From NCBI GenBank assembly GCA_910577835.1, contig CAJTOU010000042.1, positions 1-25,179 of the forward strand: a DNA stretch of 25,179 nt, in the 5' to 3' direction. The notes under the pieces are model-generated. The model ran no database searches. It was not told the DNA's origin and saw nothing but the letters and a program-made list of their open reading frames with translations. A program made the translations under genes and the position numbers. This document shows positions 7,267-15,472 of this stretch, piece after piece (the stretch's first letter is position 1; every line of letters begins with the position of its first letter). The stretch is from an uncultured Lachnospiraceae bacterium. Its GTDB lineage: Bacteria > Bacillota_A > Clostridia > Lachnospirales > Lachnospiraceae.

Positions 7267-7329
7267 AATATAATGACAATTCTGGCAGAATGTGGTATGA
7301 TAAACAGAGGCATTTGACAGGAGGATAAA

Positions 7330-8532
7330 ATGGTATTGATTAAAAAAGGGACACAAAAGATTAAAAAGCTGGGAGAAAAAGCAGAAGAAAAAGATTATGA
7401 AGGTATGCTGATAAAGCATCGGCGCAGAATGGTACTGCTTCTGGCGCTGCTTCTTGTATTTGCCGCTGCTGTTGTGATAGCTGTAAAAATATTTTTGGAT
7501 AACCGCGTATATGATGCCTATGAAATCAGCAATACTACAGATATGGGGGATGTTATGAAGTGCAGATTTTATAAATATGGCAATGGAGTACTCAGATACA
7601 GCAATGATGGTATTTCTTATATGGTAGGAGACGATACCATATGGAATCAGGCATTTGAAATGAAACAGCCGTTAGTGGACATTTGTGATGGCTATATGGC
7701 GATTGCAGATTTAGGAGATACCACAGTTTATATTTATAATGAATCCGGGCAGCAGGGAATTATAGAAGCGACCTGTCCAATACTGGAGCTGGAAGTGGCA
7801 GCTCAGGGTGTAGTAGCCCTGATTACCCAGAATGAGATTACAAATTTAATTGAAATTTATGATAAGGAGGGCGCAAATATAGCAATGGGACAAACTGTCC
7901 TTTCGGGAGACGGCTGCCCTTTGGATATCAGTATTTCCAATGACGGAACAAAGCTTGCGGTTTCTTATGTATATTTGAAAAATAATATGGCAAGAACAAA
8001 GGTCATTTTTTATAATTATTCAGGTGTTGGTAAAAATGAGGCAGGGCGAATCGTTGGCGGCTTTGAAAATTATGAAGAAAGCATTATATCCAAAGTCGAA
8101 TTTGTTACAAATGACGTAGTGGTGGCGTTTGGTGATGATATACTGACGATTTACAGTATGGAGGAAAAGCCTTCTGTTATGAAGGAAGTAAAGATAGAGC
8201 GGGAGATTGAAAGTATTGCATATAATAATAAATATGTCCTGCTCGCCTTCAAAAGTGAAAATTCAGTGAATCAGCATATATTGAACGTATATGATTTGAA
8301 TGGAAAAAGAATACTGGATACTACCGTAGAATTTTCTTATACGGATATTCAGCTTCAAAATAATATGATTATATTAAATAATTCCAAACAAATGTACATG
8401 CTTTCTGTGGATAATGTAAAAAAATATAATGGAGAAATCAATGAGGGAATAGTTAAAGTTATTCCCACAAAAACAGAGAACCGGTTTATCATTATTACAA
8501 ATGAGGAAGCAGAGGAGATTAAACTAAAATAA
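7330..8532 (+). CDS. DUF5711 family membrane-anchored protein
   Basis: 400 residues with a short basic cytoplasmic N-terminus, one membrane segment at about 34-57, and a large external domain made of repeated short beta strands (MVGDDTIWNQ, YMAIADLGDTTVYIYN, ALITQNEITNLIEIYD, LAVSYVYLKN), as in a beta-propeller. This matches the DUF5711 family of Clostridia, whose function is unknown. Ribosome binding site AGGAGG lies close to ATG. It follows the LysM protein by 63 bp and precedes CvpA by 24 bp, so the three form a likely operon concerned with the envelope. Confidence 0.82.
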   Translation: MVLIKKGTQKIKKLGEKAEEKDYEGMLIKHRRRMVLLLALLLVFAAAVVIAVKIFLDNRVYDAYEISNTTDMGDVMKCRFYKYGNGVLRYSNDGISYMVGDDTIWNQAFEMKQPLVDICDGYMAIADLGDTTVYIYNESGQQGIIEATCPILELEVAAQGVVALITQNEITNLIEIYDKEGANIAMGQTVLSGDGCPLDISISNDGTKLAVSYVYLKNNMARTKVIFYNYSGVGKNEAGRIVGGFENYEESIISKVEFVTNDVVVAFGDDILTIYSMEEKPSVMKEVKIEREIESIAYNNKYVLLAFKSENSVNQHILNVYDLNGKRILDTTVEFSYTDIQLQNNMIILNNSKQMYMLSVDNVKKYNGEINEGIVKVIPTKTENRFIIITNEEAEEIKLK

Positions 8533-8556
8533 GATACAGGAAAGAAGGTAAATAAA

Positions 8557-9201
8557 ATGAATTATATAGTTTTTGTGGTGGCGCTTGCAATACTCGTATT
8601 GTCTGCATGGCGTGGATATCATGCGGGAATTGTGAAAATGATATTATATATTGTAAGTCTGGTGTTGACAATTATGCTGGCAGGAGCATTGCTTCGTCCT
8701 GTCAGTCTTCTTATAAAAAATAATACATCTCTCTATCGAAATATAGAACGGTCCGTAGAACAGGCAATCGACCAATATGAAATTGTCAATATTGAGTCTC
8801 TGAAAGAGCTTCCGTTTCCTGAATATATGACTAAAAATATAACATCAGGTACTGCGGAAAATCTTAAAAATATAGCAGCTTCAGTAGTTTCGGACCAGAT
8901 ATTTAATGCAATTATTTATATTTCTTTAAATATTATTATATATATTGTGATTAAGATTATTATGGGAACCTTTAATATAGTGACAAGGCTGCCTGTCATC
9001 AAGGAAATAAACCGGCTGGCAGGGTTGGTGGCAGGACTGATGGAGGGGATTTTACTTTTATGGCTTTTCTGTCTTGTGCTTCAGGCATGCGGAAGTGAGG
9101 ACTGGGCGCAGAAGATATTTGCGCAGATAAACGACAGCTCATTTTTAAGCTGGATTTATAATAATAATATGGTAGAGAAATTTTTTAATCATATAATATA
9201 A
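8557..9201 (+). CDS. CvpA family membrane protein
   Basis: 214 residues with about four membrane segments: residues 2-20, 24-45, about 122-142, and about 155-175. The N-terminal pattern (hydrophobic helix, AWRGYHAGIVKM, second helix) is the CvpA (colicin V production) signature. Homologues are linked to envelope stress tolerance, but the molecular activity is not settled. Ribosome binding site AAGAAGG. Last gene of the LysM-DUF5711-CvpA cluster. No terminator is visible before the next promoter at 9230. Confidence 0.85.
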   Translation: MNYIVFVVALAILVLSAWRGYHAGIVKMILYIVSLVLTIMLAGALLRPVSLLIKNNTSLYRNIERSVEQAIDQYEIVNIESLKELPFPEYMTKNITSGTAENLKNIAASVVSDQIFNAIIYISLNIIIYIVIKIIMGTFNIVTRLPVIKEINRLAGLVAGLMEGILLLWLFCLVLQACGSEDWAQKIFAQINDSSFLSWIYNNNMVEKFFNHII

Positions 9202-9229
9202 TTAAAAGCTGCCTATATAATTATTTTGG

Positions 9230-9258
9230 TTGACGAATAATTTTCGATTTGTTATAAT
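9230..9258 (+). promoter_or_regulatory. sigma-A promoter of the diguanylate cyclase/NADAR pair
   Basis: TTGACG (9230-9235), exactly 17-bp spacer, TATAAT (9253-9258), followed by about 50 nt of leader. It is one of the strongest promoter matches in the window and separates this transcript from the envelope cluster. Confidence 0.8.
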
Positions 9259-9312
9259 ACACATAACTTTAAGGAACGGAAAAAGTGCGAAAATATAACA
9301 GGAAAAGATAGA

Positions 9313-10371
9313 TTGGAAAATGAACAAATGGAAAAAAATATGACAAAAATTGAAAAGATAGTTGTCTGGTTTACAGATAACAGAAATATGCTGTTTCTGT
9401 CGGTATGTATGGCGATACATGTGCTTTATCTGTGTATATTTTATGCATTGGCTATATGGCCTCTGGTTCTGCTTAATATATTCAGCAGCATCTTTTATTT
9501 TACCTATCTGTTTTTAAAAAAGGATACCTCGGAAAGCAGTATGGCGGCGACCTATTTTGAAATATTGCTGTTTTCTGTTTTGAGTGAGTTTGCGCTTGGA
9601 CCAGAATACGGGTTTGTACTTTATATTGTAGGAATGACGGCGGCGGTATTTTATCTGGTGCCCTCGTATGGAAATAAAAGGTTTCAGTATCAGATAATCG
9701 GAATTGTAACCGCACTTATTCTGGAGAGCATTATCATGATAGGACATGTGCGTTTTCCGGAGATTCAGGAACCGGCAGCGCCATATCAGCCGGCTTTCTA
9801 TCTGGTCAATATGGCAATTATGGCAAGTATAGTACTGGCAGCGACCTTTTTTTATTCCAAAGAAACAGAAAAGGTATGGGACACTCTGAGATATAATATG
9901 AATCATGATGTTCTGACCGGATTATATAACCGTCGTTTTTTTGAGCAACAAATCAGCCAGATTTCAGAAAATAAACGAAAGCCATATGTAATTTCCATGG
10001 TAGATATTGATTTTTTTAAAAAGGTCAATGATACTTATGGACATGAAGCAGGGGATATTGTGCTTGCAAAGGTATCTGCATGTCTCATGAGTCTGGCAGG
10101 CAAAGAAAATCTCGCGGTCCGGTGGGGCGGCGAGGAATTTATTTTGTATTTTCCAAAAAAAACACCAGAAGAGGTATATGAAATGATGGAAGGCTTAAGA
10201 AAACAGATAGAGGAAATGGTAATCGAGACAGACCAGAAAAAAATTCGTGTAACTATTACCTCCGGTATTGGAATCGGTCTTGCCGAGAGTAACTATGAAA
10301 AGGTAATTAACAGTGCAGATGAAAAGCTGTATCTTGGAAAACAGAGAGGAAGAAATCAGGTAGTGATTTAG
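9313..10371 (+). CDS. membrane diguanylate cyclase (GGDEF)
   Basis: Makes cyclic di-GMP from two GTP. 352 residues. The N-terminal third to half holds about six membrane segments (residues 25-180), like an uncharacterised integral sensor. The GGDEF domain runs from about 195 to 350, with DVLTGLYNRRFF, the metal aspartate in MVDIDFFKKVNDTYGHEAGD (D231), and an intact RWGGEEF (GGEEF at 272-276). The inhibitory RxxD five residues before the signature is absent (GKEN), so no I-site product inhibition is expected. I take the TTG at 9313 as start because AGGAAAAG lies upstream; ATG 9328 is an alternative. NADAR follows after 9 bp. Confidence 0.9.
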   Translation: MENEQMEKNMTKIEKIVVWFTDNRNMLFLSVCMAIHVLYLCIFYALAIWPLVLLNIFSSIFYFTYLFLKKDTSESSMAATYFEILLFSVLSEFALGPEYGFVLYIVGMTAAVFYLVPSYGNKRFQYQIIGIVTALILESIIMIGHVRFPEIQEPAAPYQPAFYLVNMAIMASIVLAATFFYSKETEKVWDTLRYNMNHDVLTGLYNRRFFEQQISQISENKRKPYVISMVDIDFFKKVNDTYGHEAGDIVLAKVSACLMSLAGKENLAVRWGGEEFILYFPKKTPEEVYEMMEGLRKQIEEMVIETDQKKIRVTITSGIGIGLAESNYEKVINSADEKLYLGKQRGRNQVVI

Positions 10372-10380
10372 GGTTTTATT

Positions 10381-11022
10381 ATGGCGAACAGACCAGCATG
10401 GAGATTTGATTCGGAAAAAAAGAAAATAGAAAGAAATTCTTATGAATTTGTATTTAACGCAGGCTTTTCTATTGTTCAGAAACAGAAGAATATTCGGGCA
10501 CTTCATGAGCAGATTGGAAGAAAGGCTTTGGAAATATCCACAAAATCGTTGGAGGAACTGGGTATAAAATTCAGCGCATTTAATCTGAAACTGGACCATA
10601 TTTTTCTGGAAAATATTTTTCAGTCCTCAAAGAAATATGAGCATGGCGGTCCATATAAAGATATGCTGAATATGGCACCAAAAGATGCTAAAAGAGACGA
10701 ACGACATCAAACTTCTGGAAAACTGCTTTCCTTTATCTATAATAAAGAAGAGTTTCCATTAGAACCAAAGACTTTTTTCTATGATTATATTTATATTCTT
10801 TCTGTGAGAGAATGTATTCCTGCAGAAGAGATAAAAAAACTGCTGAAATATGAATATTTTACGGATATTGAGTTCAATCCGAAGAAATCCATAAACTGTC
10901 AGGCAAAAAGCGCCGCGGTTATAAAGGCATTGCTTCTGGAATATGGTGAGCTGCCGGATATTCAGAAAAACAGAAAAGAATATGAGCAGTTTTATAAAAG
11001 TATAGGAGCAGACTGTGTATAA
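10381..11022 (+). CDS. NADAR-family ADP-ribosyl hydrolase, DarT1-associated antitoxin type (orphan)
   Basis: 213 residues. It begins MANRPAWRF and carries the blocks I associate with DarT1-linked NADAR proteins: GFSIVQKQKNIRALH (29-42), LEISTKSLEELGIKFSAFNL (50-69), FQSSKKYEHGGPY (80-92), KRDERHQTSG, EPKTFFYDYIYI (128-139) and FTDIEFNPKKSINCQAKS (160-177). Known NADAR proteins remove ADP-ribose from guanine bases in DNA, reversing DarT1. No ADP-ribosyltransferase toxin is encoded nearby, so this copy is an orphan. It lies 9 bp after the diguanylate cyclase with only a weak TAGGG ribosome binding site, suggesting translational coupling. Family call by motif recall. Confidence 0.78.
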   Translation: MANRPAWRFDSEKKKIERNSYEFVFNAGFSIVQKQKNIRALHEQIGRKALEISTKSLEELGIKFSAFNLKLDHIFLENIFQSSKKYEHGGPYKDMLNMAPKDAKRDERHQTSGKLLSFIYNKEEFPLEPKTFFYDYIYILSVRECIPAEEIKKLLKYEYFTDIEFNPKKSINCQAKSAAVIKALLLEYGELPDIQKNRKEYEQFYKSIGADCV

Positions 11023-11047
11023 TATACAGTCTACTTCCTGATTTTTT
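11011..11047 (+). terminator. weak terminator after the NADAR gene
   Basis: GACTGT (11011-11016) and ACAGTC (11026-11031) form a hairpin overlapping the stop codon. A run of six T follows at 11042-11047, 10 nt after the stem. The gap makes it less than canonical. It lies between convergent genes. Confidence 0.4.
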
Positions 11048-11066
11048 GTAACAAAGCTTTTATAAC

Positions 11067-12356
11067 TTATAATTTTGCAAACAGTACAATATCAAAAATC
11101 CCGTTATTCAGATAACATCCAAGACTTCCATGTATTTTTTCCGAAAATCCCAAAATACTCTGCATTCCCAAACCATGATTTCCTCCCTTTTTACTTTTTG
11201 GCAGTCCTGTAACAGAGTCAATCAAAATTTCTTCTTTATATTGATTTTTAATCTGAATCAGCAGATGGTCCGGCAGACAGTGAATCTTTACGTCAATCCA
11301 TCGCTTTTCTTTTTCGAAATCCTTTACACAGTGGATTGCATTTTCAAATAAATTGGCAACTACAAGAGTAAATTCATACTCATTTACACGGATTTCCTTT
11401 GGTATAGCTGCATCAAGACGTACCTCAATATCAAAGGAATGTGCCATATCCATCATATTTGAGAGAATAGAATTTACAATCAGGTGATTGCAGTATTTTG
11501 CGACCTTGTTTTTAACTGTCACTTCATTGATATGCTGGACTATTTTTCTGATTTCATCATATTTTTTCTGGTCCAGCAGAGAATCCATCATTTTTGAGTA
11601 ATGTCTTATGTCATGATTCAATATTTTAAGATTCCGTTCTGCCCGTTCTACCAGATAATGCTGGTTTTCCAATCCTTTAATATAAGACTCCAGAAACATA
11701 TTTTCCCAGTAAATCAGATTTTTTTTGGATTCACTTGCCATATAGCGAAGCACAACAATATAGGATATAAACATTGTAATAATAAAAAATATAATCCCTA
11801 AAATATTGTCAGGGTTATCATAAAGAGTATATGGAAAAAAGGCAGTAAAACAAAAGCTGCAATAAAAAAATACAGGGATTAAACATAATTCCCAAAAGTG
11901 TTTTGTATAGTGTTTTTTCTGAAATTCAAGACATATGTTTCGTATTTTCACAAACAAAATCAGAAGGGTAACAAGGTGTATAATAAAACTGCCTGTCAGT
12001 GCCAGAATGTCATTTGCAGTATAAATTTGTATAATATCTGAAGAAATACTTCCTACAATAACATAACTTGATGCACTGAGTCCAATAAACAAAACATGGC
12101 TGTTTCTGTTTTGGGAAATAAAAATTGCAGTAGATTGCGTAATGATTATCTGTATAATAGTCACAATTACATAGCATAAATGACTGTCAGGGAATATATT
12201 TAATTTGAAGCAGTCAAGTATGTTCAGAGCAAAAAAGGAAAAGAAACATATAAATATGGTTACAGTCTTGGAGTAGCGAGAAACAATAAATAAATATATA
12301 AACAGCATTAAAAATAAGTGGCTTATCGTATAGGATATATTAAAAAAATAATTCAT
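11067..12356 (-). CDS. GHKL sensor histidine kinase (AgrC/HPK10-like)
   Basis: 429 residues. Residues 1-205 contain about six membrane segments without a large external domain, as in peptide-sensing kinases. The cytoplasmic half has the phospho-acceptor motif NHDIRHY (H248), the N box NLFENAIH (N335, N339) and the G box GGNHGLGMQSI (391-401). The D/F region is short, as in HPK10 kinases. The start ATG lies 9 bp after the stop of the response regulator gene, so both form one operon with the regulator first. No agrB/agrD-like peptide gene is visible in the window, so the signal is unknown. Confidence 0.9.
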   Translation of the reverse strand: MNYFFNISYTISHLFLMLFIYLFIVSRYSKTVTIFICFFSFFALNILDCFKLNIFPDSHLCYVIVTIIQIIITQSTAIFISQNRNSHVLFIGLSASSYVIVGSISSDIIQIYTANDILALTGSFIIHLVTLLILFVKIRNICLEFQKKHYTKHFWELCLIPVFFYCSFCFTAFFPYTLYDNPDNILGIIFFIITMFISYIVVLRYMASESKKNLIYWENMFLESYIKGLENQHYLVERAERNLKILNHDIRHYSKMMDSLLDQKKYDEIRKIVQHINEVTVKNKVAKYCNHLIVNSILSNMMDMAHSFDIEVRLDAAIPKEIRVNEYEFTLVVANLFENAIHCVKDFEKEKRWIDVKIHCLPDHLLIQIKNQYKEEILIDSVTGLPKSKKGGNHGLGMQSILGFSEKIHGSLGCYLNNGIFDIVLFAKL

Positions 12357-12365
12357 TTCTGCTCC

Positions 12366-13100
12366 TTATCTGTACTGTTCGGAAATAAATAAAAGATATT
12401 GTTTTTTTACATCCAGTGCACTGCTTCGGCTGACAGGCAAAGTATGGCTGCTTTCCATTGTAACAGTATTTTTAGTCAGCTGCTTTACACAGTTTAAATT
12501 GATTAAAAAGGATTTGTGAACACGCAAAAAACGGCTGTCATTTTCAAGCTCTCTTATTTCCTCATCAAAGGATGTACGTATGTATATACTGGTTATAGTT
12601 TCACCATTTGTTAGGTGAATTTTCAACCTTCTGGAACAATTTTCGATGTATTCTATTTTGGAATACAAAACAGATATTAATCCGTCTTTTGTTTTAACCA
12701 GATAAGCCGTAGATTCTTTTATACCTGTATAAGCAATGGCAAAGTCCAGCGCTTCAAAAAAATTATTTTCATGAATAGGTTTCAGTAGATACCTTATGGC
12801 ATGTATATCATAGGCATCCAATGCAAAATCGTCAGATGAAGTGACATAGATAATCATGCTTTTACTGTCTGATTTTCTGATTTGACTTCCCAAATCAATT
12901 CCTGATATTCTGGACATAATAATATCCAGAATATAAATATCTGCTATTTTTTCTTTTTGTATTTTATGCAATAAAACGGAAGCGTCAGAGAACTTTTCTG
13001 TTTCGAAGCTTATAGCAGGATAACGAGCAGTATATTTTAATATTAATTTTTCCAGTGTCAGCAAGTCTTCAATGTTATCATCACAAATCACAATATGCAT
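12366..13100 (-). CDS. LytTR-family response regulator
   Basis: 244 residues. The receiver domain (1-120) has the acidic pair D7/D8, phospho-acceptor D59 in YILDIIM, T87/S88, and K107 in YLLKPI. The C-terminal LytTR DNA-binding domain (about 140-240) includes IEYIENCSRRLKIH, FLRVHKSFLINLNCV and LPVSRSSA. Such regulators act with AgrC-like kinases and usually bind pairs of direct repeats. Here an AT-rich 12-bp direct repeat lies upstream (13147-13192). The ribosome binding site is weak (AAGAAGAGA). It is encoded upstream of its kinase. Confidence 0.92.
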   Translation of the reverse strand: MHIVICDDNIEDLLTLEKLILKYTARYPAISFETEKFSDASVLLHKIQKEKIADIYILDIIMSRISGIDLGSQIRKSDSKSMIIYVTSSDDFALDAYDIHAIRYLLKPIHENNFFEALDFAIAYTGIKESTAYLVKTKDGLISVLYSKIEYIENCSRRLKIHLTNGETITSIYIRTSFDEEIRELENDSRFLRVHKSFLINLNCVKQLTKNTVTMESSHTLPVSRSSALDVKKQYLLFISEQYR

Positions 13101-13146
13101 AGATGTCTCTTCTTTCGGGTCAAAAATAATTTCATATTATAAAAGG

Positions 13147-13192
13147 TAATTTATTATAATAGATTACTTTTTATAAACTATAATTTATTATA
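13147..13192 (-). promoter_or_regulatory. direct-repeat region upstream of the LytTR regulator (possible autoregulatory site)
   Basis: TAATTTATTATA occurs at 13147-13158 and 13181-13192 (34-bp period). On the minus strand both copies contain TATAAT, giving possible -10 boxes. LytTR proteins bind spaced direct repeats, so autoregulation is possible, but the region is so AT-rich that chance is a serious alternative. Confidence 0.3.
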
Positions 13193-13330
13193 CACTATTT
13201 TGGAAAAATGTAAAATACTATTCTTTTTTAATTATATAGGATTTTTGTGAAAAAACGGGCAGAAAATGTGAAAAATAGGCACAACAGACATAACAGAAAA
13301 CTGGTATCATAGTAATGACGCTATCATTAA

Positions 13331-13590
13331 ATAGAAGTCCGGCCCGCTAACGCTATGTTGACTGTTCGGACCAATTTTATGAAAGTGGTCGGGCTGTCAC
13401 AGGAAATATTAAGCTTGCCAGTACTTACCGATATTAAATTTACATCATTGTGCAGCTTTTATTTGTTATTTCATAGGAAATTGCTCCACCAATTTCCTAT
13501 GCTGCTGTTTTAAACAGTAGTGTTGTTGAACAAAGTGCATAAAGGTTATCAGCATGCAGTGTCACAGGCACTTTGTTCTTGTGACAGCCT
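13331..13590 (+). ncRNA. large structured RNA or leader upstream of the chemoreceptor gene
   Basis: This 260-nt stretch has no gene but dense pairing. GTCCG (13337) pairs CGGAC (13367). GCCCG (13342) can pair CGGGC (13390), crossing the first helix as a pseudoknot. GACCA (13369) pairs TGGTC (13386). GGCTGTCACA (13392-13401) pairs perfectly with TGTGACAGCC (13580-13589). Inside are a perfect 12-bp hairpin (13472-13501, loop CTCCAC), a 9-bp hairpin at 13503-13521, and GAACAAAGTGC (13528-13538) with GCACTTTGTTC (13568-13578). It ends 34 nt before the chemoreceptor ATG. No T tract follows the closing stem. I cannot assign a family; the c-di-GMP-I motif is not seen. Confidence 0.65.
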
Positions 13591-13623
13591 TATGAGTTGA
13601 AAAGATAAGAAGGAGAATCTGTT

Positions 13624-15327
13624 ATGAAACTGCGTACAAAGATTATGATGATTGCGCTGCTTCCAGTGTTTGTTCTGGGAATTGGTATATTTATTCTTGC
13701 GGCAGACCGAACAGCAAACGGAATTTATGACGAAGCCTACGCTGGAATGCAGGCGGCATCGCTGGCAGTAAGAGATATTTTCGAAGTTGGTAATGATGGA
13801 AGCTATTATATGGACGAAAAGGGAGATTTGTGGAAAGGGGAGAGCTTAAATATCAGTCAGGCAGTGGAAATCGTGGACCATATAAAAAATAGAACAGGGA
13901 TGGATGTAACCATATTCTGGGGCGATACCCGTATTCTGACTTCTATTAAAGATGAAGAAGGAGAGAGGCAGATACATACAAAAGCTTCTGACGCAGTGAT
14001 AGAGAAAGTATTGAAAAAAGGAGAATATTACCTTGACCGCAATGTAGAAATTTTAGGAGTAGAATATATTGTATGTTATGCTCCATTTTATCAGGAGATG
14101 AATACAGACAAGCCTGTTGGTATGGTTTTTGTAGGAAAACCGCGTGCGCAGGTGAAAAAAATTATTAATGAAATCCGTCTGCAAATACTGATTGCGATTC
14201 TGGTGGTTCTTGTGATAACAGCAGTTCTTGTGACAGGGCTGATAAAGCGTATTGTAAGTGCACTTAGACGAAGTATGTGGCTTTTGCAGAAGATTTCTGA
14301 AGGAGATTTGTCAGTGGAGCCAGACCTTGTTCTTTTGATGCGTTCTGATGAAATCGGGATGTTGGGAAAAGGAATATTGGAGTTGCGCAATAAACTTCGG
14401 GCAATTGTGGATATATTGAAAGAAAAAAGTTCACAGCTTGACCTTGAAGCTGATACTCTCAGAAAGCAGTCAGGCAATATTCTTCAGGTAATGAAGGGAC
14501 TGGACCAGTCTGCACAGGAAATGTCCGCAAGCTGTATGAGTCAGGCAGAAGACGCTGGCACTGCAGGAAATGATATTACACAGATAGGAGAAATGATTGG
14601 AAGCAGCAATGTGGAAATTAAAAGAATGTATGAAATTTCCGGTCAAATTCAGGGAATGTCCGAGCAGATGATGGAGGAAATTATAAAATTAAATAATGAT
14701 ATGGAGCGGGTACGAAACTCAGTAGATTATTTGGAGCATCAGGCTGGAAAAACAAAACAATCTGTGGATAAAATAAATCGGGCAACAGAGTTAATCGCAA
14801 CAATTGCATCTCAAACCAGTCTGTTAGCGCTAAATGCATCCATAGAGGCGGCGAGAGCAGGAGAGTTTGGAAGAGGTTTTGGAGTTGTTGCTTCTGAAAT
14901 ACAGAATTTGTCTGTGCAGGCGAATGATTCTGTGCAGGATATTCAGAATATGGTGCAAGATTTGACAGAAAATTCAGACAATATGACACAGCGAATGGAA
15001 GAAACACAGAAAATGATTAAAAATCAGGAGAAGACGATTCAAAAGACAGGAGGGGTATTTGAAAATGTGAAGGATGAGATAAAGGAATCGATGATGCATA
15101 TGGATGTTATGTTTGAGAAATCAAGGGAAATGGAACATGTGCGGACCAATATGGTGGCAGTTGTGCAGAATTCTGCAGCGTTGTCACAGGAGAACGCGGC
15201 GAATGTAGAGGAAATGATGAGGGCGATAAGTGGAGTATATGAAGAGCTTCAAGGGCTTTCGGGAAAAACGGAGGAACTTTCGGAGATATCAGAGGAGATG
15301 AAGGAGAGCATAGGAGTATTTAGATAA
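13624..15327 (+). CDS. methyl-accepting chemotaxis protein with Cache sensor domain
   Basis: 567 residues. TM1 is at about 7-26. The extracytoplasmic domain (about 30-180) has the single-Cache pattern DVTIFWGDTRILTSI, then VEILGVEYIVCYAPFY and PVGMVFVGKPR. TM2 is at about 187-207, HAMP at about 208-262, then the signalling coiled coil with the hairpin tip IASQTSLLALNASIEAARAG followed by EFGRGFGVVASEIQNLS. The usual GEAGRGFAVVA is slightly changed here (F for A, G for A). Relays ligand binding to CheA/CheW. Ribosome binding site AGAAGGAGA. A terminator follows at 15403. The long structured leader suggests control at the RNA level. Confidence 0.93.
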   Translation: MKLRTKIMMIALLPVFVLGIGIFILAADRTANGIYDEAYAGMQAASLAVRDIFEVGNDGSYYMDEKGDLWKGESLNISQAVEIVDHIKNRTGMDVTIFWGDTRILTSIKDEEGERQIHTKASDAVIEKVLKKGEYYLDRNVEILGVEYIVCYAPFYQEMNTDKPVGMVFVGKPRAQVKKIINEIRLQILIAILVVLVITAVLVTGLIKRIVSALRRSMWLLQKISEGDLSVEPDLVLLMRSDEIGMLGKGILELRNKLRAIVDILKEKSSQLDLEADTLRKQSGNILQVMKGLDQSAQEMSASCMSQAEDAGTAGNDITQIGEMIGSSNVEIKRMYEISGQIQGMSEQMMEEIIKLNNDMERVRNSVDYLEHQAGKTKQSVDKINRATELIATIASQTSLLALNASIEAARAGEFGRGFGVVASEIQNLSVQANDSVQDIQNMVQDLTENSDNMTQRMEETQKMIKNQEKTIQKTGGVFENVKDEIKESMMHMDVMFEKSREMEHVRTNMVAVVQNSAALSQENAANVEEMMRAISGVYEELQGLSGKTEELSEISEEMKESIGVFR

Positions 15328-15402
15328 CTTGGGAGGAGCAGAGAAAAGAATGCCTGCTTTAGAAGAGAAAATGGGATAATATCTGTGATTTTTCAGATTT
15401 CT

Positions 15403-15447
15403 TGTTTGGCGGTATAAAATTATCGTCAAACAGGAAATTTTTTATTT
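15403..15447 (+). terminator. intrinsic terminator after the chemoreceptor gene
   Basis: TGTTTGGCG (15403-15411) pairs CGTCAAACA (15424-15432) with one G-U pair, followed after AGGAAA by TTTTTTATTTTTA. A smaller hairpin (ATCTG/CAGAT, 15382-15399) precedes it. Between the chemoreceptor stop and this site is a 9-codon frame (15351) with a good GGGAGGAG site, probably not a gene. Confidence 0.65.
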
Positions 15448-15472
15448 TTAGATTTTATCAAAAGGTGAACTA

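Noticed and set aside
9514..9906. 130-codon minus-strand frame across the GGDEF gene
   Set aside because: Antisense shadow with no start signal; the plus-strand GGDEF domain is unambiguous.
13331..13590. c-di-GMP-I (GEMM) riboswitch, expected before chemoreceptors
   Set aside because: The conserved GEMM core and tetraloop/receptor were looked for and not found; the architecture is larger and different.
15351..15380. 9-codon frame after the chemoreceptor gene with a GGGAGGAG site
   Set aside because: Too short to support as a gene; lies just before a terminator.
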